Source: Ottowia sp. (GTDB taxonomy: Bacteria > Pseudomonadota > Gammaproteobacteria > Burkholderiales > Burkholderiaceae_C). Taken from it: a stretch of DNA of 64,000 nucleotides. Of this stretch, positions 26,252 through 36,208 are shown piece after piece. Location of the stretch: positions 1,318,001 through 1,382,000 of the forward strand of contig NZ_JADJCO010000003.1 in NCBI RefSeq assembly GCF_016703145.1. The letters run 5' to 3'. Each line of letters begins with the position of its first letter. The stretch's first letter is position 1. The translations under genes and the position numbers were made by a program. A model generated the notes under the pieces. The model was given only the letters and a program-made list of their open reading frames with translations. It was not told the origin of the DNA and searched no databases.

Positions 26252-27196
26252 TCACGCGCCGGGCGGGCCGCCGTGCTGCTCCAGCAGGGCGCGGCGGGTG
26301 ACGGGGCGCTCCAGCCGCTCCAGCCACCAGGCCAGGGCCTTGCCGGGCTGGGCGTTGGCGTGCCAGGCGTAGGTCAGGTGGACCATGCGGGTGCTGCGCT
26401 CGACCCGGCGCGCGACCAGACGGCCGGTGGCCAGATAGGGCCGCGCGATGGGCTCGGGCAGGAAGCCCGCCCCCAGACCGCGCAGATGGGCGTCCAGCTT
26501 GGCGGCCACGTTGGAGACGGTGAAGGTTTCCTGCCCCTCCAGCAGGCCGAAGGACTGCGTGGCGCCGCTGGGCGTGGAGTCGGCCACGACCACGGCGCGG
26601 TGCGGCTGCAGGTCGGCGTCCGACAGCGGCTCGGGCAGGCGCGCCAGCGGGTGGTGGGGCGCCACCGCGTAGACGAAGCGCACCGGCCCCAGCGGCCGCG
26701 CTTTCAGGTGCGCCGCGCTGGACGGCTCCAGGATGGTGCCCAGGGCCAGGTCGGCCTGGCCGGAGGTGAGCGCGCCCACGGTGCCGCTGAGGATCTCGTC
26801 GCGGATGCGCAGGCGTGTCGGCGGCTCCAGCCGGAAGAAGTCGGCGCACAACTCCATCAGCGCCGTGCGCGAGAGCACGCCGTCGATGGCCAGGGTGAGC
26901 TGCGGCTCCCAGCCCGTGGCCACGCGCCGCACGCGGTGCACCACGGCATCGACCTCGCGCTGCAGCCGTTCGCCCTGGGCCAGCAGCTCAGCCCCGGCGG
27001 CCGTGGGCCGGGCCTGGCGGGCGCCGCGGTCGAACAGCAGCACATCCAGCGCGTCCTCGATCTGGCGCACGCGGTAGGTCAAGGCGCTGGGCACCAGGCC
27101 CAGCTCGCGCGCGGCGCCGGCGAAGTGGCCGGCGCGCGCGATCGCGTTCAGGATGCGCAGCGCGTCGGGGGTGAGAACGTCGCTCGGGTTCTGCAT
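26252..27196 (-). CDS. LysR-family transcriptional regulator
   Basis: A 314-residue LTTR with an N-terminal winged helix (LRILNAIARAGHFAGAAREL then ALTYRVRQIEDALDVLLFDR) and a substrate-binding domain (LTLAIDGVLSRTALMELCAD onward). ATG 27196 is chosen; the longer frame would use TTG 27217, which sits inside a palindrome. It is divergent from a DoxX gene, the classic LysR-target layout, and the protein may sense a small electrophile or aromatic, but that is a guess. Confidence 0.88.
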   Translation of the reverse strand: MQNPSDVLTPDALRILNAIARAGHFAGAARELGLVPSALTYRVRQIEDALDVLLFDRGARQARPTAAGAELLAQGERLQREVDAVVHRVRRVATGWEPQLTLAIDGVLSRTALMELCADFFRLEPPTRLRIRDEILSGTVGALTSGQADLALGTILEPSSAAHLKARPLGPVRFVYAVAPHHPLARLPEPLSDADLQPHRAVVVADSTPSGATQSFGLLEGQETFTVSNVAAKLDAHLRGLGAGFLPEPIARPYLATGRLVARRVERSTRMVHLTYAWHANAQPGKALAWWLERLERPVTRRALLEQHGGPPGA

Positions 27197-27211
27197 GATG
27201 GCCAGCGATGG

Positions 27212-27228
27212 ATTCAAATATTTTGAAT
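27212..27228. promoter_or_regulatory. Candidate LysR operator, ATTCAAA-TAT-TTTGAAT
   Basis: A perfect 7-3-7 palindrome 16 bases upstream of the LysR start and within the LysR-DoxX divergent gap. It contains the T-N11-A pattern of LysR boxes. Confidence 0.6.
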
Positions 27229-27377
27229 GATGCCATCAAGGCAGCGCACCCGCCGCGGCCCGTCTGGCGCCTACAGTAGGGCCCCTGCACCGGAGGCCGC
27301 GAGCATGGTCGCCGTTGCCAGCCGCAGGATCGCGGCGTGGCCGTCCACGGTGCGCACCAACGAAGGAAATTCTCCCA

Positions 27378-27791
27378 ATGAACCCAATGCAAAACCCACT
27401 CGCGCTGATCGGCCGCCTGCTGCTGGCATACCTGTTCATCCCCGCCGGCCTGGGCAAGATCAGCGGCTTCGCCGGCACCGCGGGCTACATCGCCTCCAAG
27501 GGCCTGCCCATGCCCGAGGTGGGCGCGGTGCTGGCCATCCTGGCCGAACTGGGCTGCGGCATCCTGCTGCTGATCGGCTTCAAGACGCGCTGGGCCGCGC
27601 TGGCGCTGGCGGTGTTCACACTGGCGGCGGCGTTCTTCTTCCACAACTATTGGGCGGTGCCGGCCGAGCAGGTGATGGCGCAGCGAATCAACTTCAACAA
27701 GAACCTGGCCATCGCCGGCGGCCTGCTGCTGCTGGCGGCCTTCGGAGCCGGCGCCTTCAGCGTGGATGGGCGCCTCGGATTGCGCGCCTGA
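27378..27791 (+). CDS. DoxX-family membrane protein
   Basis: A 137-residue integral membrane protein with four hydrophobic segments (LIGRLLLAYLFIPAGLGKI; VGAVLAILAELGCGILLLIG; WAALALAVFTLAAAFFFHNY; LAIAGGLLLLAAFGAGAF). The glycine/lysine pattern PAGLGKISGF is that of DoxX/YphA-type proteins, often linked to oxidative or thiol stress. ATG 27378 has AAGGA 11 bases upstream. Divergent from the LysR gene and followed by a strong terminator. Confidence 0.88.
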   Translation: MNPMQNPLALIGRLLLAYLFIPAGLGKISGFAGTAGYIASKGLPMPEVGAVLAILAELGCGILLLIGFKTRWAALALAVFTLAAAFFFHNYWAVPAEQVMAQRINFNKNLAIAGGLLLLAAFGAGAFSVDGRLGLRA

Positions 27792-27821
27792 AGACGCCCG
27801 GGAAGGCTTGGCCTGAACGGA

Positions 27822-27861
27822 AAAAGCCTTGCGCCCCCCAAAAGGGCCGCAAGGCTTTTCG
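27822..27861. terminator. Bidirectional-type hairpin terminator after DoxX
   Basis: AAAAGCCTTGCG pairs with CGCAAGGCTTTT around a C-rich loop, with an A run before and a T run after. It can stop transcription from either side. Confidence 0.85.
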
Positions 27862-28031
27862 CCAGGTAATGAGAAACAAATATTTGGTCACGACTAAAAG
27901 ACGCGACCCCATGCGGCAAACTCAAAGATTCCGTGCAAAAAATCGCCTCCCGACCGGGGATGCGTCTCGCCAGGGCCGGCTTGTTCCCGCCCAGCGGCGC
28001 TGCAGTTCCGCCCGCCTTGAAAATGCCTCCC

Positions 28032-31000
28032 ATGTTCGTTCACCTGCGCCTGCACACCGAGTTTTCCGTCGTCGACGGCACACCCCGCATCGATGACCTG
28101 GTCGCCGCCGCGGCCCGCGCCGGCCAGCCAGCCCTGGCCATCACGGACCTGAACAACCTGTTCGGCGGCATCAAGTTCTACAAGGCCGCGCGTGGCGCGG
28201 GCGTCAAGCCGATTCTGGGCGCCGAGGTGCTGCTGGAGGCGCCCGTCGCCGACGCGCCCGGCGGGTCGGCCGCGACCGCCGCCGCCCTCCCGCGCGTGCT
28301 GCTGCTGGCGCAGAACCGCCAGGGCTACCTGAACCTGTCCGAACTGCTCACGCGCGCCTGGACGCAAAGCCCCTCCAGAACGCAGGCCGTGGTGCGCTGG
28401 GCCTGGCTGCGCGAGCTGGCCGGCGGCCTGATCCTGCTGTCGGGCGCCCAGGCCGGGCCCGTGGGACAGGCGCTGCTGCAGGGCGACGCGGCGCGCGCGG
28501 GCGAACTGGCGCTGCAACTGGCCGACAGCTTTCCGCACCGCTTCTACCTGGAGCTGCAGCGCGCCGGCCGGCCCGACGACGAGGCCCACGTCGTGGCCGC
28601 GGTGCAACTGGCCGCGCGCCTGAAGCTGCCCGTGGTGGCCACGCATCCGGTGCAGTTCGCCGCGGCCATGGACTACGAGGCGCACGAGGCGCGCGTGTGC
28701 ATCGCCGAGGGCGAGATCCTGGGCAACCCCCGGCGCGTGCGCCGGTTCACGCAGGAACAGTACTTCAAGTCCACGGCCGAGATGCAGGCGCTGTTCGCCG
28801 ACCTGCCCTCGGCGCTGGCCAACGCGGTGGAGATCGCGCGCCGCTGCAGCCTCACGCTCACGCTGGGCAAGCCGCAACTGCCCGACTTCCCCGTGCCCGA
28901 GGGGCACACCATCGAAACCTACTTCCGCCAGGCCTCGCACGACGGGCTGGAGGAGCGTCTGCGCCACCTGTACCCCGACCCGGCCAGGCGCGAAGCCGAG
29001 CGCTCGCGCTACCTGGAGCGGCTGGAGTTCGAGATCGCCACGATCCTGAAGATGGGCTTCCCGGGCTACTTCCTGATCGTGGGCGACTTCATCAACTGGG
29101 CCAAGGCCAACGGCTGCCCGGTGGGGCCGGGGCGCGGTTCGGGCGCCGGCTCGCTGGTGGCCTACGCGCTCAAGATCACCGACCTCGATCCGCTGCGGTA
29201 CAAGCTGCTGTTCGAGCGCTTCCTGAACCCCGAGCGCGTGTCGATGCCCGACTTCGACATCGATTTCTGCCAGGCCAACCGCGACCGCGTGATCGACTAC
29301 GTGAAGGCCAAGTACGGCAAGGACGCCGTGAGCCAGATCGCCACCTTCGGCACCATGGCCGCGCGCGCCGCCATCCGCGACGTGGGCCGCGTGCTGGACA
29401 TGAGCTACACCTTCTGCGACGGCATCAGCAAGCTCATCCCCAACAAGCCCGGCCAGCACATCACCATCGACGGCGCGCTGAAAGTGGAGCCCCTGCTGGC
29501 CGAGCGGCTGGACAAGGAAGACGAGGTCAAGACCCTGCTGGCGCTGGCGCAGAAGCTGGAGGGCCTGACCCGCAACATCGGCATGCACGCAGGCGGCGTG
29601 CTCATCGCGCCCGGCAAGCTGACCGACTTCTGCCCGCTCTACCAGCAGCCCGGCAGCGACTCCGCCGTCAGCCAGTACGACAAGGACGACGTGGAGGACG
29701 TGGGCCTGGTCAAGTTCGACTTCCTGGGCCTGGCCACGCTCACCATCCTGGAGATCGCCAAGGAGTTCATCGTCAGCCGCCACCCGGGGCAGAAGGACTT
29801 CGCCTTCGAGAACATCCCGCTCGACGACGCCCCGACCTACGCGCTGTTCCAGGACGGCCGCACCGAGGCCGTGTTCCAGTTTGAAAGCCGCGGCATGCAG
29901 GGCATGCTGCGCGACGCCCGGCCGACGCGGCTGGAGGACCTGATCGCCCTCAACGCCCTGTACCGCCCGGGGCCGATGGACCTGATCCCCAGCTTCGTCG
30001 CCCGCAAGCATGGGCGCGAGCCGGTCGAGTACCCGCACCCGCTGGTGGCCGAGATGCTCTCCGAGACCTACGGCATCATGGTCTACCAGGAGCAGGTGAT
30101 GCAGACCGCGCAGATCCTGGGCGGCTACTCGCTGGGTGGCGCCGACCTGCTGCGCCGCGCCATGGGCAAGAAGAAGGCCGAGGAGATGGCCCAGCACCGC
30201 GCCATCTTCCGCGAGGGCGCGGCCAAGAACGGCATCTCCGTCGCCAAGGCCGACGAGATCTTCGACCTGATGGAGAAGTTCGCCGGCTACGGCTTCAACA
30301 AGTCGCACGCCGCCGCCTACTCGCTGCTGGCCTACCACACGGCCTGGCTCAAGGTGCACTACCGCGCCGAGTTCTACTGCGCCAACATGACGGTGGAGAT
30401 GGACAACACCGACAAGCTGAAGGTGCTGTACGAGGACGCCCTGCGCGAGGGCATGCAGTTCGAGCCGCCCGATGTCAACCGCGGCGGCTACCGCTTCGAG
30501 CCCGTGGGCGACGGGCTGATCCGCTACGGCCTGGGCGCCGTCAAGGGCACGGGCCAGCAGGCCATCGAGGCCATCGTCGCCGCGCGCGAGGGGCGCGGCG
30601 CGGGCGCGGCCGGCGGCGAGAGCGGGCCGTTCACGAGCCTGTTCGACTTCTGCCGCCGCATCGACCGCACGCGCGTCAACAAGCGCACCGTGGAGGCGCT
30701 GATCCGCGCCGGCGCGTTCGACGGCCTGCAGCTCAATCGCGCGGCGCTGGCGGCGTCGATCGATCTCGCCTTCGACTTCGCCGTCGCCAGCGACGCCCAC
30801 GTGCACCAGGGCGGCCTGTTCGACCTGCTGGACGACGGCCACGGCTCCAGCACGCAGGAACCCGAGCTGCCCGCCGTGGCCCCCTGGGGCGTGAAGGAGC
30901 GCCTGTCCTTCGAGAAGACGGCCATCGGCTTCTACCTGTCCGGCCATTTGTTCGACGAGGTCGAGCGCGAGGTGCGCCAGTTCGCGCGCCGCCGCCTGGC

Positions 31001-31553
31001 CGAGCTGATCGACAGCCGCGAGCCGCAACTGCTGGCCGGCATCGTGGGCGACTTCCGCGTCATCAACGGCCAGCGCGGCAAGCTGGCGCTGTTCAAGCTG
31101 GACGACAAGTCAGCCTCGATGGACGCGCGCGCCGAGGAGGCGCTGATCCACCAGCACCGCCACCTGCTGAAGGACGACGAACTCATCATCGTCATGGCCA
31201 AGGCCATGCCCGACCGCTTCTCCGGCGGGCTGCAGTTGAACGTGACCCAGATCTGGGACCTGCCCTCGGCGCGCTGCCGCTTCGGCAAGTTCCTGCGCGT
31301 GGCCGTCAATGGACAGGCGCCCGACGTCCGGCGCCTGCTGGCCGACCACCCGCCCAAGGTGGAGCATACCGAGCACGGCGAGCTGCTGCGCGGCCTGCCC
31401 GTGCGGCTGCTGCTGGAGCGGCGCGGCGAGGGCGGCGGGGTGATGGCCCAGTTGCAACTGGGCGAGCAGGCCCGGTTCTTCCCCAGCGACGCGGCGCTGG
31501 CGAGCTGGATGGCGCAGGCCGACGAAGGCCGGGCGCTGGTCGTCTACGAGTAG
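28032..31553 (+). CDS. dnaE: DNA polymerase III alpha subunit
   Basis: A 1173-residue alpha subunit of the replicative polymerase. The PHP domain opens with MFVHLRLHTEFSVVDGTPRI; the palm has VGPGRGSGAGSLVAYAL and the catalytic PDFDIDFCQANRD aspartates; finger/thumb regions include RPGPMDLIPSFVARKHG and GYGFNKSHAAAYSLLAYHT; an HhH region and a C-terminal OB-fold (LLAGIVGDFRVINGQRG) follow. Length matches a housekeeping DnaE rather than ImuC/DnaE2. ATG 28023 is an alternative start three codons earlier. It is convergent with tolA. Confidence 0.96.
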   Translation: MFVHLRLHTEFSVVDGTPRIDDLVAAAARAGQPALAITDLNNLFGGIKFYKAARGAGVKPILGAEVLLEAPVADAPGGSAATAAALPRVLLLAQNRQGYLNLSELLTRAWTQSPSRTQAVVRWAWLRELAGGLILLSGAQAGPVGQALLQGDAARAGELALQLADSFPHRFYLELQRAGRPDDEAHVVAAVQLAARLKLPVVATHPVQFAAAMDYEAHEARVCIAEGEILGNPRRVRRFTQEQYFKSTAEMQALFADLPSALANAVEIARRCSLTLTLGKPQLPDFPVPEGHTIETYFRQASHDGLEERLRHLYPDPARREAERSRYLERLEFEIATILKMGFPGYFLIVGDFINWAKANGCPVGPGRGSGAGSLVAYALKITDLDPLRYKLLFERFLNPERVSMPDFDIDFCQANRDRVIDYVKAKYGKDAVSQIATFGTMAARAAIRDVGRVLDMSYTFCDGISKLIPNKPGQHITIDGALKVEPLLAERLDKEDEVKTLLALAQKLEGLTRNIGMHAGGVLIAPGKLTDFCPLYQQPGSDSAVSQYDKDDVEDVGLVKFDFLGLATLTILEIAKEFIVSRHPGQKDFAFENIPLDDAPTYALFQDGRTEAVFQFESRGMQGMLRDARPTRLEDLIALNALYRPGPMDLIPSFVARKHGREPVEYPHPLVAEMLSETYGIMVYQEQVMQTAQILGGYSLGGADLLRRAMGKKKAEEMAQHRAIFREGAAKNGISVAKADEIFDLMEKFAGYGFNKSHAAAYSLLAYHTAWLKVHYRAEFYCANMTVEMDNTDKLKVLYEDALREGMQFEPPDVNRGGYRFEPVGDGLIRYGLGAVKGTGQQAIEAIVAAREGRGAGAAGGESGPFTSLFDFCRRIDRTRVNKRTVEALIRAGAFDGLQLNRAALAASIDLAFDFAVASDAHVHQGGLFDLLDDGHGSSTQEPELPAVAPWGVKERLSFEKTAIGFYLSGHLFDEVEREVRQFARRRLAELIDSREPQLLAGIVGDFRVINGQRGKLALFKLDDKSASMDARAEEALIHQHRHLLKDDELIIVMAKAMPDRFSGGLQLNVTQIWDLPSARCRFGKFLRVAVNGQAPDVRRLLADHPPKVEHTEHGELLRGLPVRLLLERRGEGGGVMAQLQLGEQARFFPSDAALASWMAQADEGRALVVYE

Positions 31554-31565
31554 TCGCCAGGCCAG

Positions 31566-31630
31566 GAATTCAAGCCAAATCGGCCTCTAGCCTGCACAGG
31601 TATTGCGCTGGAAGCTATTGAACTGGTAGC
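31566..31630 (-). repeat. Dispersed stem-loop repeat between dnaE and tolA
   Basis: GAATTCAAGCC, then AAATCGGCCTCTAGCC, CAGGTATTGCGCTGG, and the hairpin GCTATTGAACTGGTAGC. It fills the gap between two convergent genes, a position suited to a shared terminator. Confidence 0.7.
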
Positions 31631-31632
31631 AA

Positions 31633-32742
31633 TCAGCCGCGCGGCTTGAACTCGATGATCATCGGCGAGGGCACGCGGCCATCGACGTCGCGCGGCATCG
31701 CCTCGGTCTTGTCGATGGCGCGCAGCACGGCGGCGTCCCAGGCTTTGTTGCCGCTGGACTTGAGCAGGCGCTTGCCGATGATGGTGCCGTCGGGCGAGGT
31801 GCGCACCTCCACCTCGGCCACCGGGTTGCCCGCGATCTCGTCCGGGAACACGATGTTCGGCCGCACCTTGGCGCGCACCTTGGCGCCGTAGCCGGCCGAG
31901 GGGCCGGCATCGCGCTCGGCGCCGCCGCCGGTGGTGCGGCCCTTGCCGGCGCCGTTGCTGCTGCCGGCATCGCCCGCGCCAGCCATCCGGGTCAGCCGGT
32001 CGAGCTCGGCCTTGCGCCGGGCGTCGGCGTCCTTCTTCTCGCGGGCGGCCTCGGCTTTCTGGGCTGCGGCGGCCTTGGCCTGCGCTTCCGCCTTCTTCGC
32101 GGCCTCGGCCTTGGCCTGGGCTTCCGCTTTCTTGGCCGTCTCGGCCTTGACCGCGGCTTCCTTGCGCCGGGCTTCTTCGGTGGCCTTCTTTTCGGCCGCC
32201 TCCTTGCGCTCCTGGGCCTCGCGGCGCTGTTCGGCGGCTTTCTTTTCGTCGGCGGCCTTCTTCTGCGCGGCTTCCTTGCGTTCGCGTTCCTTTTCGAGGC
32301 GTTCGCGCTCGCGCTCTTTCTCCAGCCGCTCCTGGCGTTCCTTCTCGGCGGCGCGGCGCTGATCTTGCTCGCGCTTCTTCTTCTGCGCCAGGGCGATCTC
32401 GGCCTCGCGCTCGTCGTTCTCGGCCTGGCGCGGCGGCGGGGGCTTCGGGGCGGGCGCGGGGCGGGGCGGTTCCGGCGGCGGGGCGGGGCGGGGCGGGGCG
32501 GGCGCCGGCGGCTCGGGCGGGGGTGGGGGCGGCGGCGCGGCGCGCGGTGCCGCCTGCTGCGGCGCGGCGGCCCACAGCTCGGCGTCGATGGCCGCGTCGT
32601 CGGCGTCGTTCTTCCAGCGCAGGCCCCAGGTCAGCGCCAGGATCAGCAGCAGGTGCGCCAGCAGCGCCACCGCGAACGCGCGCCCGAAGCCGCGCGGCGG
32701 CGGCGGATCGAACTCGGAGCGCTCGGCCGTGACGGCGTTCAT
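31633..32742 (-). CDS. tolA: Cell-envelope protein TolA
   Basis: A 369-residue TolA: short cytoplasmic head, one membrane segment (AFAVALLAHLLLILALTWGL), a Pro-rich stretch, a long Lys/Glu/Ala coiled-coil helix (about 100-250), and a globular TonB-like C-terminus (VFPDEIAGNPVAEVEVRTSP and GNKAWDAAVLRAIDKTEAMP). It links the TolQR motor to TolB/Pal for outer-membrane constriction at division. The Pro and coiled-coil parts are low-complexity. TolB and Pal genes are not downstream here; dnaE follows instead. Confidence 0.93.
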   Translation of the reverse strand: MNAVTAERSEFDPPPPRGFGRAFAVALLAHLLLILALTWGLRWKNDADDAAIDAELWAAAPQQAAPRAAPPPPPPPEPPAPAPPRPAPPPEPPRPAPAPKPPPPRQAENDEREAEIALAQKKKREQDQRRAAEKERQERLEKERERERLEKERERKEAAQKKAADEKKAAEQRREAQERKEAAEKKATEEARRKEAAVKAETAKKAEAQAKAEAAKKAEAQAKAAAAQKAEAAREKKDADARRKAELDRLTRMAGAGDAGSSNGAGKGRTTGGGAERDAGPSAGYGAKVRAKVRPNIVFPDEIAGNPVAEVEVRTSPDGTIIGKRLLKSSGNKAWDAAVLRAIDKTEAMPRDVDGRVPSPMIIEFKPRG

Positions 32743-32849
32743 GTCAGTGACCCATGGCGCCGCGCGCTACCCGGGCCCAAAGAGTCGAATGGCCGCGGAG
32801 CAGGCCATGCCAGCGGCGGCCGCGGACGGGCTTGGCCCGGCCGCTGGCG

Positions 32850-32873
32850 GCGCCCCCTCGAGGGGGGAGGCGC
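32850..32873. repeat. GC-rich palindrome between tolA and tolR
   Basis: GCGCCCCCTCGAGGGGGG and the following AGGCGC form a strong stem in the 165-base tolR-tolA gap, an unusually long gap within this operon. The sequence resembles a small repeat widespread in related genomes; here it appears once. It may attenuate tolA or stabilise the upstream mRNA. Confidence 0.5.
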
Positions 32874-32907
32874 AACATCGCGCAGCGAGTGGAGCCACGG
32901 GGGTGGG

Positions 32908-33318
32908 TCATTTCACGGACAGCCCCACGCGCTGCACCCCGGCCTCGCGCAGCAGCTTCATCATGGCCATCACCTGCTGGTAGCGCAGTTCACTGTCGGC
33001 GGCGATCATGACCGGCAGTTCGGGGTTGTCGGCCAGCAGGTCCTTGATGGCGGCCACGGCTTCCTTGTCGGTCACGCCCGCGCGCTTGACCTCGCCGGCC
33101 AGCGACAGCTTGCCCTCGCTGTCGATCTGCACGTCCACGCGCTTGTCCGGCGCCTTGCTCGACTTGCCCGCGCTCGGCACGTTGATGGTGCCCGGCGTGA
33201 TCAGTGGCGCCGTCACCATGAAGATGATGAGCAGCACCAGCATCACGTCGATGAAGGGCACCATGTTGATCTCGTTGATGGTGCGGCGGCCCCGGCCGCG
33301 GGAGGTGACGGCTGCCAT
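32908..33318 (-). CDS. tolR: TolR/ExbD-family proton-channel subunit
   Basis: A 136-residue TolR: a short basic N-terminus with NEINMVPFIDVMLVLLIIFM containing the conserved membrane Asp, then a periplasmic domain (KAPDKRVDVQIDSEGKLSLA onward, QVMAMMKLLREAGVQRVGL). It pairs with TolQ in the inner-membrane proton-driven motor that energises TolA. It follows tolQ by nine bases. Confidence 0.95.
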   Translation of the reverse strand: MAAVTSRGRGRRTINEINMVPFIDVMLVLLIIFMVTAPLITPGTINVPSAGKSSKAPDKRVDVQIDSEGKLSLAGEVKRAGVTDKEAVAAIKDLLADNPELPVMIAADSELRYQQVMAMMKLLREAGVQRVGLSVK

Positions 33319-33327
33319 GGCGTTCTC

Positions 33328-34022
33328 TCAGTGACCGCTGGCCGACGAGCCCTGCACGCCCAGGTTGCGCTGCAGGATGTTGGAGAACTCCTCGATGAAG
33401 GTCTCCAGCTTGATCGCCAGGCGGTCGATCTCTCGCGCGAAGCGGTTGTAGGCGATCACGGCGGGGATGGCGGCGAACAGGCCCAGGGCGGTGGCCACCA
33501 GTGCCTCGGCGATGCCGGGGGCCACGGTGGCCAGCGTCACCTGCTGCAGGCTGGCCAGGCCGGTGAAGGCGTGCATGATGCCCCACACCGTGCCGAACAG
33601 GCCCACGTATGGGCTGACCGAGCCGACCGAGGCCAGGAAGGACAGGTTGGTTTCCACCGCGTCCATCTCGCGCTGGAAGCTGGCGCGCATGGCGCGGCGC
33701 GCGCCGTCCAGCAGCGTGGCGGGGTCCTGCATGCGGCGCTCGCGCAGCTTCTGGTACTCGCGCATGCCGCTGGCGAAGATGCGCTCCATCGGGCCGGCGT
33801 GCTTGGCGTTCTGCGCCGCCGAGGCGTACAGGTCGTTCAGGCTGGTGCCGGACCAGAAGGCGCGCTCGAACGCGTCGTTGAGTTCGCGCACTTCCTTCAG
33901 CGCGCGCAGCTTGCGGACGATGGCGGCCCAGCTCGTGATGGACACGGCCAGCAGCAGCAGCATGACCAGTTGCACGACGAAGCTGGCGTGCAGCACCAGC
34001 TGGATGATGGAGAGGTCCTGGT

Positions 34023-34026
<4 letters not shown>
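33328..34026 (-). CDS. tolQ: TolQ proton-channel protein
   Basis: A 232-residue MotA/TolQ/ExbB-family protein with an N-terminal membrane segment (VVQLVMLLLLAVSITSWAAI) and two further segments (FLASVGSVSPYVGLFGTVWG; LVATALGLFAAIPAVIAYNR) that carry the conserved Thr/Gly and Pro residues of the channel. Its ATG overlaps the ybgC stop (ATGA), so the two are coupled. Head of the Tol motor genes. Confidence 0.95.
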
Positions 34027-34439
<413 letters not shown>

Positions 34440-34447
34440 GCCATCCT

Positions 34448-35665
34448 TTAAGCCAGCACCGCCCTCAATCGCTCGACGGCGGCCTGCAACTGCGCCATGG
34501 AGTTGGCGGTGGAGAAGCGGACGTGGCGCGCCGTGTCGGCGTGGCCGAAGTCGCGCCCCGGCGTCACCGTCAGGTGGGCGCGCTTCATCAGCTCGAAGGC
34601 GAATTCCCAACTGCCGGCGGTTTGCATGCCGCTATTGTATTCGGAGCGGCCGGCGAACAACCGGTCACATGCGGCGGTGCAGTCGGCCCAGGCGTAGAAG
34701 GCGCCGTCGGGGGCGACGGGCACCTGGAGGCCCAGCGCGTTCAGCGCCGGCACGAAGTAGTCGCGGCGGGCCTTGAACTCGGCGCGGCGGCGCTCGTACT
34801 CGGCCAGGCTGTCCGGCTCGAAGCAAGCGAGCGCCGCGTGCTGCGACACGGTGCTGGGGCAGATGAACAGGTGCTGCGCGATCTGCTCCACCACGTCCAC
34901 CAGCGCATCGGGCACCACCATCCAGCCCAGGCGCCAGCCGGTCATGTTGAAGTATTTGCTGAAGCTGTTGATGCTGATGATCTGGTCGCCGAGGCCCAGC
35001 GCGCTGTGGCTGAAGGTGTCTTCGTGGCTGAGGCCCAGGTAGATCTCGTCGATCAGGGTGATGCCGCCGCGCCCCTCCACCACGCCGTGGATGCGGCGCA
35101 GTTCGTCGGGGTGGATCGAGGTGCCGGTGGGGTTGGAGGGCGAGGCCAGCAGCACGCCGCGCGTGCGCGCGCCCCAGGCGTCCTGTACCTTGTCGGCGCT
35201 GAGCTGGAAGCGCTCGGCCGCCGTCGCCGGCAGCAGCACGGCGCGGCCCTCGGCGGCGCTCACGAACTGGCGGTTGCACGGGTAGCTCGGGTCCGGCATC
35301 AGGATTTCGTCGCCGGCGTCGATCAGCGCCAGGCAGGCCAGCTGCAGCGCGGCCGAGGCGCCGGCGGTGACGACGATGCGCCGCGCCGGCACCGCGACGC
35401 CGAAGCGCCGGGCGTACCAGTCGCTGATGCGCTCGCGCAACTGCGGCAGGCCGGTGGCCTGCGTGTACTGCGTGCGGCCGTCGCGGATGGCGCGCTCGGC
35501 CGCTTCCTGTACCAGCGGCGGCGCGGTGAAGTCGGGCTCGCCGATGTTCAGGTAGATCATCGGCTGGTCGGTGCCGGCTGCCTCGCGCGCGATGGCGGCG
35601 GCCGTCTTGGCCATCTCCATCACGTAGAAGGGCTCGATGCGCTGGGCCCGGGCGGAAATCCTCAC
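34448..35665 (-). CDS. PLP-dependent class I/II aminotransferase
   Basis: A 405-residue fold-type I aminotransferase: EPDFTAPPLVQEAAERAI, VVTAGASAALQLACLALID (PLP phosphate cup), ASPSNPTGTSIHPDELR, LIDEIYLGLSHED, and SINSFSKYFNMTGWRLGW with the PLP lysine. The start is GTG 35665, whose GTGA overlaps the nusB stop; the frame upstream of it is open but not family-like. Similar proteins are annotated as alanine- or valine-pyruvate aminotransferases; the substrate is not decided by sequence. Confidence 0.88.
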   Translation of the reverse strand: MRISARAQRIEPFYVMEMAKTAAAIAREAAGTDQPMIYLNIGEPDFTAPPLVQEAAERAIRDGRTQYTQATGLPQLRERISDWYARRFGVAVPARRIVVTAGASAALQLACLALIDAGDEILMPDPSYPCNRQFVSAAEGRAVLLPATAAERFQLSADKVQDAWGARTRGVLLASPSNPTGTSIHPDELRRIHGVVEGRGGITLIDEIYLGLSHEDTFSHSALGLGDQIISINSFSKYFNMTGWRLGWMVVPDALVDVVEQIAQHLFICPSTVSQHAALACFEPDSLAEYERRRAEFKARRDYFVPALNALGLQVPVAPDGAFYAWADCTAACDRLFAGRSEYNSGMQTAGSWEFAFELMKRAHLTVTPGRDFGHADTARHVRFSTANSMAQLQAAVERLRAVLA

Positions 35666-36183
35666 GCCTTGTCCCCGGCCCTCGCGCGCAGCGCGGCGCG
35701 GTCGGCCTCGACCTCGGCGCCGCGCAGCGTCGGGGCCAGGCCGTTGAGCACGGCGTTGACGTACTTGTGGCCGTCGGTGCCGCCGAAGTCCTTGGCCAGC
35801 TCGATGCACTCGTTCATCACCACGCGCCAGGGCACGTCGGGGCAGCGCAGGAACTCGTAGGCGCCGATCCACATGCAGCCGTGCTCGACGGGCGAGATCT
35901 CGGCCAGCTTGCGGTCCAGCAGCGGCACGATCAGCGCGTCCAGGTCGCCTGCCAGCTCGATGCAGCCGTGCAGCAGCGCGTCGAAGTGCACCGCGTCGGC
36001 TTTGTTGAAGCCCTGCAGCTCGCGCGTGAAGGCATCGATCACCGCCGCGTCGCTGGCGCCGACGAAGTGCTGATATAGCCCCTGCAGCGCGAACTCGCGC
36101 GAGCGCGAGCGCGCCGACTTGGTGGAGGACTTGCGCGTGCCGCGGACGGGCGGGCGCGGCTGGGGGTCCGGCGGGTTGGTCAT
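35662..36183 (-). CDS. nusB: Transcription antitermination factor NusB
   Basis: A 173-residue NusB with a basic, disordered N-terminus (RGTRKSSTKSARSRSREF) and the family core ALQGLYQHFVGASDAAVID, then ISPVEHGCMWIGAYEFLRCP, PWRVVMNECIELAKDFGGTD and GHKYVNAVLNGLAP. With NusE it binds boxA of rRNA leaders. It sits after ribH as in other betaproteobacteria (ribBA-ribH-nusB). Confidence 0.95.
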   Translation of the reverse strand: MTNPPDPQPRPPVRGTRKSSTKSARSRSREFALQGLYQHFVGASDAAVIDAFTRELQGFNKADAVHFDALLHGCIELAGDLDALIVPLLDRKLAEISPVEHGCMWIGAYEFLRCPDVPWRVVMNECIELAKDFGGTDGHKYVNAVLNGLAPTLRGAEVEADRAALRARAGDKA

Positions 36184-36208
36184 GTCAGTTGTCCATGGCG
36201 CGCTGCGT

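Noticed and set aside
27894..31028. Very long open frame on the minus strand opposite dnaE
   Set aside because: High-GC coding DNA often leaves the antisense frame open; the product is Gln/His/Arg-rich with no domain, and dnaE is certain on the other strand.
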